A DNA stretch of 64,000 nucleotides from HXMU1420-2 sp034670145 (GTDB lineage Bacteria; Pseudomonadota; Alphaproteobacteria; Rhodobacterales; Rhodobacteraceae), in the NCBI GenBank assembly GCA_034670145.1, contig JAXMOA010000001.1, positions 310,001 through 374,000 on the forward strand, read 5' to 3'. This document shows, piece after piece, positions 33,896 through 41,716 of this stretch. Below the pieces are notes generated by a model that saw nothing but the letters and a program-made list of their open reading frames with translations, made no database searches and was not told where the DNA came from. Both the position numbers and the translations under genes were made by a program. Each line of letters opens with the position of its first letter. The stretch's first letter is position 1.

Positions 33896-34535
33896 CCTGA
33901 TACCCCAGATCGTCTCGTCTCTTTGCCAGAGCTGCCGTCAGCCCCCGCTTGCCCCTTGCCAGTAAACTTTCAACCGCTTCAACGCTCACGCCCAGGATCT
34001 CGGCGATCTCCGGGTTGCCCAATTCTTCGAGGTGGCGCAAGACCACGGCCTGCCGCTGCCGCTCTGGCAGGACCAGCAGGGCCGCCTGAAGCGCATCGTG
34101 GCGCGCGGTTGCCTGCATCTGCTCGACCGCGCCCGGGGCCGCATCAGCGGGCTCTGGCGCGTCGTCCAGCGCGACCGAGCCGCGCGACCGGCGACGGGTG
34201 CGGTCAATACACAGGTTCATCGTGACCCGGTACAACCAGGTTGTCACCTGCGCCTGGCCTGTGCGCCAATCCGGCGCGACCCGCCACAGGCGCAACATCG
34301 CCTCCTGCGCCACGTCCTCGGCCTCGGCCCGGTCACCTAAGACGCGTGTGGCCACGGCCAATGTGCGCGGCAACATCCGATCCGCCAGAGCGCGCGCCGC
34401 ACGGCGGTCGCCGCTGGCAAATTGCATCAGCAGCGTTTCGTCCGGCACGCTCTGCGCCGCAGGCACGGGCCGGCTCACGGCGACACCCTGGGGTGCCGCC
34501 GGTCTGGACGAGGATATGGGCGATCCGCCATCCAC
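33888..34535 (-). CDS. ECF-type RNA polymerase sigma factor
   Basis: A 215-residue group IV sigma factor. Region 2 covers about residues 48-115 (DRAEAEDVAQEAMLRLWR, TTWLYRVTMNLCIDRTRRR). Region 4 covers about 155-205 (LPERQRQAVVLRHLEELGNP, GVSVEAVESLLARGKRGL). Region 1.1 and region 3 are absent, as expected. It starts 3 bp after the EF-hand gene and overlaps the putative anti-sigma gene. The operon order suggests a system that answers an envelope signal such as metal, calcium or misfolding. Confidence 0.92.
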   Translation of the reverse strand: MDGGSPISSSRPAAPQGVAVSRPVPAAQSVPDETLLMQFASGDRRAARALADRMLPRTLAVATRVLGDRAEAEDVAQEAMLRLWRVAPDWRTGQAQVTTWLYRVTMNLCIDRTRRRSRGSVALDDAPEPADAAPGAVEQMQATARHDALQAALLVLPERQRQAVVLRHLEELGNPEIAEILGVSVEAVESLLARGKRGLTAALAKRRDDLGYQDD

Positions 34536-34538
34536 CGA

Positions 34539-34976
34539 TTAGTTTTTGGGTCGCTTGCCGTGTTTGCGCAACGCGGCGAACTCTTCTTCTGACAGGCCGC
34601 CGCTGTTGTCGGCATCCGCGCGCGCGAACATATCCGCGCCACGCATCGGCAACTCATCCTTCGACAATGCCCCGTCACCATTCGCATCAAACCGTTTCAG
34701 CATCCGCTCCACCCGCCGCTCGGACCGCTTTTGCCCGGCTGCCAGCAGTTCTTCGCGGGTGAGTACACCATCTGCGTTGCTGTCACTATCACCAAACCGC
34801 TTTGCGGCGCGCGCCTGCAACTCGGCCTGGCTGACCTCGCCATTTCCGTCGGCATCCAGCTGGCTGAACGACATCCGTTCGCGTTTGCCCCCGCCATTGT
34901 CATCGGCCAAAACCGCAGCGGCGCTCACCCCGAATGATGCAACAACAATACCTGCCATGAACAGTTTAGACGTCAT
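34539..34976 (-). CDS. Exported four-EF-hand calcium-binding protein
   Basis: A 145-residue protein with a signal peptide (1-25, ending VLADD). Four canonical EF-hand loops lie at 41-52, 65-76, 97-108 and 121-132. All have Asp at position 1 and Glu at position 12, so all four should bind calcium. ATG 34976 has AAAGGAT upstream; an earlier ATG lacks a site. It is the first gene of the sigma-factor operon, which is an unusual companion. Being periplasmic, it could be either the sensor or a target of the sigma factor. Confidence 0.9.
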   Translation of the reverse strand: MTSKLFMAGIVVASFGVSAAAVLADDNGGGKRERMSFSQLDADGNGEVSQAELQARAAKRFGDSDSNADGVLTREELLAAGQKRSERRVERMLKRFDANGDGALSKDELPMRGADMFARADADNSGGLSEEEFAALRKHGKRPKN

Positions 34977-35053
34977 GATTTCATCCTTTGCTCTTAACAA
35001 CGGCTCAACTGTGGCCGTTCATACAGACCCAAACGCGGCGCCGCGCCGTTTCC

Positions 35054-35098
35054 GTCGCAAAAACTTTGACAACAGAAAATTTTGCGACATCCCGCCGC
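35054..35098. promoter_or_regulatory. 9-bp inverted repeat in divergent promoter region
   Basis: GTCGCAAAA, 27 bases, TTTTGCGAC, a perfect match. It lies between the divergent EF-hand/sigma operon (start 34976) and the DUF983 gene (start 35164). It is AT-rich at the inner ends. This could be a regulator site for both transcripts; no regulator is assigned. Confidence 0.5.
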
Positions 35099-35163
35099 AA
35101 CGTCGGTTTGCCACCTTTCATGCCCCCACGGGCTCCACCAAAGTGGCTCGAGGAGCGAGAGTT

Positions 35164-35604
35164 ATGACCAAAATGGAACAGTTCGAGACTGCGGTGCCCG
35201 TGCAGGCCCTGCCGGAACGGCCGCTGAAAACCGCACTTTTGCGGGGCTGGCGCCGTCGCTGCCCGCAATGTGGCACCGGCCATATGCTCAAAAGCTACCT
35301 GAAGGTGAATGATACCTGCCCGGTTTGCCGCGAGTCGCTGAAACATCATCGTGCGGATGATGGTCCGGCCTATCTGACGATTTTGATCGTGGGTCACATC
35401 ATGGCCCCCGCCTTGCTGACCACTTTCGAGGTCTTCCGCCCCGAACCCCTGGTTCTGTTTACCATTTTTGCGGTCGGCTGCGTGACCCTGTCGCTGTACC
35501 TGTTGCCCAGACTGAAAGGCATGGTCGTTGCCTATCAATGGGCCAAGTATATGAATGGGTTTTCGCAAGAAGCCAAAAACAAGCAGGATCAACCAGCGTC
35601 ATGA
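35164..35604 (+). CDS. DUF983 family membrane protein
   Basis: A 146-residue protein. Its N-terminal half has two CxxC pairs (RCPQCGTG near 33-36 and CPVCRESL near 53-56), a zinc-ribbon-like pattern typical of DUF983. Two membrane helices follow at about 70-90 and 97-117. ATG 35164 has GAGGAGCG upstream. The stop overlaps the NUDIX gene start by ATGA. DUF983 proteins are common beside cytochrome oxidase or NUDIX genes. Function unknown. Confidence 0.87.
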   Translation: MTKMEQFETAVPVQALPERPLKTALLRGWRRRCPQCGTGHMLKSYLKVNDTCPVCRESLKHHRADDGPAYLTILIVGHIMAPALLTTFEVFRPEPLVLFTIFAVGCVTLSLYLLPRLKGMVVAYQWAKYMNGFSQEAKNKQDQPAS

Positions 35605-36302
35605 CCATCGACAAGACCGCAATCCGCAACGCCGCAACCGTTATCGTTCTGCGCGATCGGTTCGAGGCGCCCTCGATCCTGATGGGCCAACGCGGCGCGC
35701 AGGCGGCCTTTATGCCGAACAAATTTGTCTTTCCGGGCGGCGCGGTCGATCCGCAGGATGCACATGTGCCTCTGGTCGCGCCGGTCGGGCCACTGTGCCA
35801 CGCCCGCCTGGCCGATGATTCGCCCGCTGACATGCAGACCCGTCTGGCGGCGGCCGCCATTCGCGAGCTGTGGGAAGAAACCGGGCTGGTCCTGGGTCAA
35901 CCCTGGCAATGGCCCGGAGAGATCCCGCAGGATTGGCACAGCTTTGCCGCCACGGGACATGTGCCCACAGCCAGCGGTTTGCAATTTGTCTTTCGCGCGC
36001 TGACACCGCCCGGACGCCCGCGCCGCTTTGATGCGCGGTTTTTCCTGGTCGACGCCCGGGACATCCAGAACGACCCGGACGATTTTTCGGCCGCTTCGGA
36101 CGAGCTGAGCCATTTGCAATGGATTCCCTTGACCGAGGCGCGCAATTTCGACCTGCCCTTTATTACCGAGGTGGTTCTGGCAGAAATCGAGGCGCGCGTG
36201 ACCGACACCACGGCGCCCGACAGCGTCCCCTTTTTCAAGAACAACGACGAGGCCAGCCTGTTCCTGCGCCTGCGCGGCTACGAGATGCCCGAGACGGGTT
36301 GA
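35601..36302 (+). CDS. NUDIX hydrolase
   Basis: A 233-residue NUDIX protein. The box is split as in the longer family branch: FPGGAVDPQDAH at about 49-60, then an insert, then AAAIRELWEETGLVLG at about 92-107, carrying the REx2EE metal-binding core. It hydrolyses a nucleoside diphosphate linked to another group, possibly CoA or a dinucleotide. ATG 35601 overlaps the DUF983 stop as ATGA, so both are one operon. The stop lies 6 bp from the convergent transporter gene. Confidence 0.9.
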   Translation: MTIDKTAIRNAATVIVLRDRFEAPSILMGQRGAQAAFMPNKFVFPGGAVDPQDAHVPLVAPVGPLCHARLADDSPADMQTRLAAAAIRELWEETGLVLGQPWQWPGEIPQDWHSFAATGHVPTASGLQFVFRALTPPGRPRRFDARFFLVDARDIQNDPDDFSAASDELSHLQWIPLTEARNFDLPFITEVVLAEIEARVTDTTAPDSVPFFKNNDEASLFLRLRGYEMPETG

Positions 36303-36308
36303 AACGGC

Positions 36309-37211
36309 TCAGATCGCCAGAACCAGCAACAGGATCGACACCCCCAACAGGCCCATCCCGGTCAGTTCCCGCCTGGTCACGGTTTCGCGAAAGAACAGAA
36401 CCGAGGCGAGGAGCGACAACAAAAGCTCCACCTGCCCCAGAGCCTTTACGTAGGCGGCATTCTGCAACGTAAAGGCCAGAAACCAGCAATAGGATCCGCC
36501 CATACTGGTCAGCCCGACAAAGACAGCCGTGCGGCGCGCGGCCCAGACGGCGCGCAGCTCGGCCCGGTCACGCCACAACAGCCACAGCCCCATGCCGATC
36601 ATCTGCAAGCTGGCCACAACAGCCAGTGTCACCGCCGCCCGCAAAATCGGCTCCAGATCGCCCAGTTGCAAGGACGCCCCGCGATAGGCGACCGCCGATA
36701 CGGCAAACAAAACACCCGAGGTCAGCCCGATGACCGAGGCCCGGTTGCTCAGATGGCGCCACCAGGGCCCTTCGCTGCCGGTTTTCCTGGACAGCACCAG
36801 CACCGCCGCCAGCCCCACAAGGATCGCCGCCAATCCACCCCAACTGACGTAATCGCCCAAAACGATCACACCCAGAATCGCGGTCTGGATCACTTCGGTT
36901 TTCTTGAAGGTGATTCCCACCGCGAAATTGCGCTGCTTGAACATCAGCACGACGCAGATGGTTGCCAGAATCTGGGCAAATCCACCCACAACGGCAAAGA
37001 CCCAGAACATCGGCAGCAGGGCGGGCAAACTGCGGCCACTGGCCATCAGATACACCGCCAGCAGCACAACCACGATCGGTGCCGAATAGGCAAAACGCGC
37101 AAAAGTGGCTCCGGCCGCCGACAGGCGCACCTCGCTCAATGATTTTTGCAGCATAAAGCGAACGGTCTGAAAGCTCGCCGCGGCAATCGTTACTGGAATC
37201 CACAAAGCCAT
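36309..37211 (-). CDS. EamA/DMT-superfamily transporter
   Basis: A 300-residue protein of ten predicted membrane helices arranged as two EamA repeats (about 1-135 and 150-300). The second repeat ends LTGMGLLGVSILLLVLAI. Members exchange small metabolites, amino acids or amines across the inner membrane. It lies 20 bp after the desaturase gene on the same strand, so it is likely co-transcribed with DUF2061 and desaturase. The substrate is unknown. Confidence 0.88.
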   Translation of the reverse strand: MALWIPVTIAAASFQTVRFMLQKSLSEVRLSAAGATFARFAYSAPIVVVLLAVYLMASGRSLPALLPMFWVFAVVGGFAQILATICVVLMFKQRNFAVGITFKKTEVIQTAILGVIVLGDYVSWGGLAAILVGLAAVLVLSRKTGSEGPWWRHLSNRASVIGLTSGVLFAVSAVAYRGASLQLGDLEPILRAAVTLAVVASLQMIGMGLWLLWRDRAELRAVWAARRTAVFVGLTSMGGSYCWFLAFTLQNAAYVKALGQVELLLSLLASVLFFRETVTRRELTGMGLLGVSILLLVLAI

Positions 37212-37231
37212 GCGGCCCTTTTGCGCCTATG

Positions 37232-38140
37232 TCAGGGGTTTGGCCAGAGCGGATGCGCCACCGGATCCTTGCCGCGCAGCAGATATTTGCGGAAAATCTC
37301 GCCATAGGACCGATAGACATAGGCTTCGTTCATCTGGCGATACCGATCCCTGGCCTTGCGATAGAGCCCGGGCAGCTCGAACCAGGCCGCGTCAGGGTGC
37401 ATATGGTGGACCACATGCAGATTGTTGTTGAGGAACAGAAAGGCCAACACGCCGCGATCCTCGATAATCACGGTGCGCGCCCGGCATTTTTCGTGGGCGC
37501 GGTGCTCCAGAAAGGTGCGGATCCGGATGATCGACAGCCCGCAATAGACCGCGATCAGATAGGCCCAAACCGGCATGGAGGACAGGGCCACCAGCCACAG
37601 GACCACAACCGCCCCCGGCAGATGCAGCGCCCAGGCCCATAGCACAGCCCGATCCCCCTGCCAGATCAACCGCCAGTCGTCGCGCAGAAAGACCGCCTGT
37701 CCGATGGCCGTGCCGATCAGGATACGGCCCAGCATGGTATTGTTGAACCGTCGCAGCAGCCGCATGGGGCGGTTCAGCCTGGCCCAATATTGCGGATCCA
37801 GATAGTTGGTTTCCGGATCATCATAAGGGTCCGTCAGGTTGCTGTCGCGATGATGCGCCAGGTGCAAATCACGAAACCGGATATAGGGCACCAACAACGA
37901 CAGCGGCAAAACCATTGTCGCCTCGTTCAGCCATTTCCAGGCAAACGGATGCCCGTGCAAAACCTCATGCGTCAGCGAGGAGTGAAACCCGATCAGAACC
38001 GCCGCCGCCACAATCGCCACCGCCAGGGACCAGGGCGCAATCCACATAAGCGTCGCGCCCCACAGCCCATAGCACAAGACGATCAACGCCACAGTGCGCC
38101 ATTCAATGCGACCGGTAGACCCTGAATGCAGCTTATCCAT
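37232..38140 (-). CDS. Fatty acid desaturase-type di-iron membrane enzyme
   Basis: A 302-residue membrane protein with the three histidine boxes of membrane desaturases/hydroxylases: HEVLH at 58-62, HLAHH at 93-97, and HVVHHMHP in the C-terminal third after NNNL. Four membrane helices lie between them. It introduces a double bond or hydroxyl into an acyl chain or similar lipid. Box spacing does not fix the substrate. ATG 38140 lies inside the end of the DUF2061 gene (8-bp overlap), so the two are translationally linked. Confidence 0.88.
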   Translation of the reverse strand: MDKLHSGSTGRIEWRTVALIVLCYGLWGATLMWIAPWSLAVAIVAAAVLIGFHSSLTHEVLHGHPFAWKWLNEATMVLPLSLLVPYIRFRDLHLAHHRDSNLTDPYDDPETNYLDPQYWARLNRPMRLLRRFNNTMLGRILIGTAIGQAVFLRDDWRLIWQGDRAVLWAWALHLPGAVVVLWLVALSSMPVWAYLIAVYCGLSIIRIRTFLEHRAHEKCRARTVIIEDRGVLAFLFLNNNLHVVHHMHPDAAWFELPGLYRKARDRYRQMNEAYVYRSYGEIFRKYLLRGKDPVAHPLWPNP

Positions 38141-38339
38141 CCAGAAGCCCCCAGCGCACGGTGCTCCAAAACCGTTCATAGACAAAATACAGCGTGAATC
38201 CCAAACACACATTCACCGCCGCCGTCGTCAGCCCGACCGCCCATGACCCCGTGGTCGCCAGTCCGACCAACATCATCGAGACAAAACCAATCAGGTTCCA
38301 AATCAACGCTTTGATCAGCGAACGGGCATGACTTTCCAT
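38133..38339 (-). CDS. DUF2061 small membrane protein
   Basis: A 68-residue protein with two hydrophobic helices (about 8-28 and 33-52) and the ending YERFWSTVRWG, matching DUF2061. It precedes and overlaps the desaturase gene. The family often accompanies lipid or sulfur genes and has no established role. It is divergent from an XRE-type regulator across 105 bp. Confidence 0.85.
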   Translation of the reverse strand: MESHARSLIKALIWNLIGFVSMMLVGLATTGSWAVGLTTAAVNVCLGFTLYFVYERFWSTVRWGLLDG

Positions 38340-38427
38340 CGGGGCTCCTGGTGTTGAGTTCCTCTGATCGCTATCGGCTGGCCGGGCCTCTGCCCATTGC
38401 GTATTTGATTAACAAAATCCAACAACT

Positions 38428-38441
38428 GTGATAATTATCAC
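38428..38441. promoter_or_regulatory. Perfect 14-bp palindrome over the ribosome site of the XRE regulator
   Basis: GTGATAATTATCAC is its own reverse complement. It ends 3 bp before the ATG of the helix-turn-helix regulator at 38445, where the ribosome site should be; no purine-rich Shine-Dalgarno is otherwise present. It lies in an AT-rich stretch. It is a strong candidate for an autorepressor site of the regulator itself and perhaps of the divergent DUF2061/desaturase operon. Confidence 0.7.
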
Positions 38442-38444
38442 CTC

Positions 38445-39305
38445 ATGGGACGTTCAGTAGACAAACGAGACCGCGCCGCTCAATTTCGCGTCAGATTGGC
38501 CCGCGCGATGCAAGATGCGCAAAAAAATCAGAGCACATTGGCCCGGGATATCGGCGTCGATCGCTCAACAATTTCGCAACTTTTGACGGATGGCGGCGCC
38601 CGGCTGCCCAATGCCCATGTGGTGGGGGCCTGCGCCTCGGCTTTGGGCGTCTCTGCTGACTGGCTGCTGTCACTCTCGGACCGCCCCGAGAGCGCGGCAG
38701 ATCTGCTCTCCAACAGTCTCAGCCTCACCGAGGCGCCTCGCGCGCTGGTGGATGAGCGGATCTTTGAATGGCACAAAGAGGCCGCAGGTTACAAAATCCG
38801 CCATGTTCCGGCGGCTTTGCCCGATATGCTCAAGACGCGTTCGGTGCTGGAGTGGGAATATGCGCCGCATCTGGGCCGCACCGCCGATCAGGCGATTGGC
38901 GCGTCAGAGGATCGACTGCAATGGATGCGCGGCACGCAGTCCGACTATGAAATCGCCATGCCCATGTTCGAACTGCAAAGCTTTGCCCAGGCCACAGGCT
39001 ATTATCAGGGTCTGCCGCTGGACATCCGGCTGGAACAGATCGACAGGCTGCTCCAGCTGACAGACCAGCTCTATCCGCGGCTGCGTCTCTATCTGTTTGA
39101 CGCCCGCCGCCTCTATTCCGCGCCGCTGACGCTCTTTGGTCCTTTGCTGTGCGTGGTCTATGCCGGGTCGCATTATGTCGCCTTCCGGGATCGGGACCGG
39201 ATCGAGACATTCACCGGCCATTTCGACAATCTGGTGCGCGAGGCCGAGCTGACCGCCCGCAATCTGCCCGCGCATCTGCATGCCTTGCGCGCCGGGTTGG
39301 GCTGA
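38445..39305 (+). CDS. XRE-type helix-turn-helix regulator with long C-terminal sensor region
   Basis: A 286-residue regulator. The N-terminal Cro/CI-type HTH spans about 14-72 (STLARDIGVDRSTISQLL). The remaining 210 residues form a domain I cannot name, with MPMFELQSFAQATGYYQGLP and LRLYLFDARRLYSAPLTLFG stretches. The palindrome directly before its ATG suggests autoregulation. It converges with the SDR gene of the carnitine island across 97 bp. It is a possible, unproven, regulator of that island. Confidence 0.85.
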   Translation: MGRSVDKRDRAAQFRVRLARAMQDAQKNQSTLARDIGVDRSTISQLLTDGGARLPNAHVVGACASALGVSADWLLSLSDRPESAADLLSNSLSLTEAPRALVDERIFEWHKEAAGYKIRHVPAALPDMLKTRSVLEWEYAPHLGRTADQAIGASEDRLQWMRGTQSDYEIAMPMFELQSFAQATGYYQGLPLDIRLEQIDRLLQLTDQLYPRLRLYLFDARRLYSAPLTLFGPLLCVVYAGSHYVAFRDRDRIETFTGHFDNLVREAELTARNLPAHLHALRAGLG

Positions 39306-39317
39306 ACCGCTATCGCT

Positions 39318-39398
39318 CAATGCGAACACGCAAACCTGCCTGAAATCAAAGATTTCGACGCGCCAGGTGACAGGTGGTGTTTCAAGGCGTTCGCATTG
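39318..39398. repeat. Composite inverted repeat between convergent genes
   Basis: Outer arms CAATGCGAAC (39318-39327) and GTTCGCATTG (39389-39398) are perfect. Inside lies GAAATC-AAA-GATTTC, plus a partly symmetric CCTG/CAGG section. It fills nearly the whole gap between the XRE gene and the SDR gene. It probably forms a long hairpin in both transcripts and may act as a bidirectional terminator, although it has no T-run. Confidence 0.6.
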
Positions 39399-39402
39399 TG
39401 CC

Positions 39403-40161
39403 TTAGACCTTGGGGTCCGGGTTGACCGTGTGGCCATCCACCGCGATCACCTGCCCCGAGACCAGCCGCGCCGCGTCCGAGCCCAGGAACACCGCCATCG
39501 CCGCAATATCGCGCGCCTCGACAAACCGGCCCATCGACGTGCCCGCAGCATAGCCGGCATACACCTCGTCCCGTGTCATGCCCTTGGTTTGCGCCTCGCG
39601 GGACAGAACCCCCTCCATACGCGGCCCTTCCACCGCGCCGGGGCAGATCGCATTGGCCCGCACACCAAAGGGGCCCAGCTCCATCGCCAAAGTCTTGGTC
39701 AGGCCGATCATCGCCCATTTGGCCGCGGCATAGGGCGCGCGGAACGGATAGCCGTACTGCCCCGCCGTCGAAGACGTGACGATGATCGCGCCGCTGCCCT
39801 GCGCCTTCATCAGCGGGGTTGCGTATTTGGCCGACAGAAACGCACCATCCAGATTGACCGCCAGGCAGGCGCGCCAGTCTTGCAGGGCGATGTCCTCAAC
39901 TGCGGCTGTGGGGCCGGCGATACCTGCATTGGCGCAGAGGGTGTCCAACCCGCCCCAATGGGTCGCAATCGTTGCGAACAGGGCCGCCACTGACGCCTCG
40001 TCGGTGACATCCAGCACCGTGCGCTGCCAGCTGTCGGGACAGGCCGCAAGGGCGGTTTCGTCGCGATCCGCGATCCAGACCTGCGCCCCGGCCTCGGCAA
40101 AGCCTTCGGCCATGGCCCGCCCGATGCCCGACGCGCCCGCTGTGATCAGAACCCGGTTCAT
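39403..40161 (-). CDS. SDR-family oxidoreductase, carnitine island
   Basis: A 252-residue short-chain dehydrogenase. The cofactor loop is TAGASGIG at 7-14, with CANAG as the structural NAG motif. The catalytic set is a Ser in TSSTAGQYG and YAAAK. It overlaps the carnitine dehydrogenase gene by ATGA and is therefore in that operon. Cleavage of dehydrocarnitine releases acetoacetate, so a 3-hydroxybutyrate-dehydrogenase-like role is tempting. Oxidation of another intermediate is equally possible. The cofactor is probably NAD(H) but is not proven. Confidence 0.85.
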   Translation of the reverse strand: MNRVLITAGASGIGRAMAEGFAEAGAQVWIADRDETALAACPDSWQRTVLDVTDEASVAALFATIATHWGGLDTLCANAGIAGPTAAVEDIALQDWRACLAVNLDGAFLSAKYATPLMKAQGSGAIIVTSSTAGQYGYPFRAPYAAAKWAMIGLTKTLAMELGPFGVRANAICPGAVEGPRMEGVLSREAQTKGMTRDEVYAGYAAGTSMGRFVEARDIAAMAVFLGSDAARLVSGQVIAVDGHTVNPDPKV

Positions 40162-41633
40162 GACGGTTTGCGAATAGCCGCGCCCGCCCCGTCGGGGTAC
40201 GGCAGATCCGCCTGCGCCGCAGAAACCCGCGCCAGGGCGGCCTCTACCTGTGCCGAGGGCAACGACGGTTTGCGTGTTTCCAGGCTGACATGCAGCAGAA
40301 AATGCTCTCCGGTCGCCAACAGCCGGTCGCCGTCATACATGCGGTGGAACACGTGCAGTTTCTTGCCCTGCCCCAACAGCAGCTGGGTGCGCACCTCGAT
40401 CCGAGTGCCGGCGTGGCATTCGTCCAGATGCTGGATATGCGTCTGTGCGGTGAAATAGCTTTGACCTGCCGCGATATAGTCGTCGTCACAGCCCAGCAGC
40501 CGCATAAAGCGATCCGTGGACAGGGCAAAGGCCTCCAGATATTTTGCCTCGGTCATATGGCCGTTGTAGTCGGTCCAATCCAGCGGAACCGCCCGTTGCA
40601 GGGTGGTCACGGGCTGGCTCAGATCGTCGATCTCATCCAGTGTCGCGGCCAGAACCGTGCCCCTGGCTGTCACCCGGTCATGCGCGTTCAGCAAGGCGCC
40701 CGCGCCATAGTCCTGCCCCTTCAGCGCGCGCATCATCGCAACCAGATTGTTGTCGCGAATCCGCTCCAGCTCGCGGATGCTGTGATGGCCGGATTGGGCA
40801 TCAGACTGATCCGCGATCAGATCCACCAGCTCGTCAGTGAATTCCGGCACATCCATCAGTTTGGTCCAGGGCCATTTCAGGGCCGGGCCGAACTGTGCCA
40901 TGAAATGGCGCATCCCGGCTTCGCCGCCCGCAACGCGGTAGGTTTCAAACAGACCCATCTGCGCCCAGCGAATGCCAAACCCATAGCGGATCGCATCGTC
41001 GATCTCTTCGGTTGTGGCGATGCCGTCCTTGACCAGCCACAGGGCCTCGCGCCAGACGGCTTCCAGAAACCGGTCCGCAATATGGGCGTCGATCTCTTTC
41101 TTCACATGCAGCGGGTGCATTCCGATGGCGCGGATGATCTCTTGTGCCGTCGCTATGGTCTCGCCCGGGTTCGCGGGCGTTGTCACCAGTTCGATCAGCG
41201 GCAGCAGATACACCGGGTTGAACGGATGTGTCACCACGATCTGACCCGGACGCGCCGCGCCCTCCTGCAACTCGCTGGGGCGGAACCCCGAAGTCGAAGA
41301 ACCGATGACCGCCTCGTCCAAGGCGGCGGCCTGCAATTCGCTGTAAACCTTGAGCTTCAGATCCAACCGCTCGGGCACGCTTTCCTGAATCCAGATCGCA
41401 CCCTCAACCGCCTCGGCAATCGTGTCGTGAAAGCTCAGCTGGCCCTCTGCGGGCAGCGACACGTCGCTGAGCCCGGGCAAAGAGCGGCGCGCATTGTCCA
41501 GCACTTCGCCAATCTTGCGCTCGGCCTCCGGGTCCGGGTCAAACACCCGCACGTCCCAACCGCTCAGCAAGAACCGCGCAGCCCAGCCGCCCCCGATCAC
41601 GCCACCGCCAATAATAGATGCTGTCTGTTTCAT
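40158..41633 (-). CDS. lcdH: Carnitine 3-dehydrogenase fused to a hotdog thioesterase
   Basis: A 491-residue fusion. Residues 1 to about 320 are a 3-hydroxyacyl-CoA-dehydrogenase-like L-carnitine dehydrogenase. The NAD-binding loop is GGGVIGGG at 9-16 and catalytic-region His136 lies in THPFNP. Residues about 345-475 are a 4HBT-type hotdog domain with the DYNGHM motif at 355-360. In Pseudomonas these are separate proteins: the first oxidises carnitine to 3-dehydrocarnitine, and the second hydrolyses betainyl-CoA to glycine betaine. Here both steps are on one chain. The cleavage enzyme that links the two steps is encoded at 42250. ATG 41633 starts 83 bp from the divergent DUF1203 gene. Confidence 0.9.
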   Translation of the reverse strand: MKQTASIIGGGVIGGGWAARFLLSGWDVRVFDPDPEAERKIGEVLDNARRSLPGLSDVSLPAEGQLSFHDTIAEAVEGAIWIQESVPERLDLKLKVYSELQAAALDEAVIGSSTSGFRPSELQEGAARPGQIVVTHPFNPVYLLPLIELVTTPANPGETIATAQEIIRAIGMHPLHVKKEIDAHIADRFLEAVWREALWLVKDGIATTEEIDDAIRYGFGIRWAQMGLFETYRVAGGEAGMRHFMAQFGPALKWPWTKLMDVPEFTDELVDLIADQSDAQSGHHSIRELERIRDNNLVAMMRALKGQDYGAGALLNAHDRVTARGTVLAATLDEIDDLSQPVTTLQRAVPLDWTDYNGHMTEAKYLEAFALSTDRFMRLLGCDDDYIAAGQSYFTAQTHIQHLDECHAGTRIEVRTQLLLGQGKKLHVFHRMYDGDRLLATGEHFLLHVSLETRKPSLPSAQVEAALARVSAAQADLPYPDGAGAAIRKPS

Positions 41634-41716
41634 ATCTGTCTTTCCGCAAGCTCCGGGTCGAGCCCGCCCGCCGCGCCTGTCAAACCCGACAAAGACACGT
41701 CAGACGGAGCTGTCCC

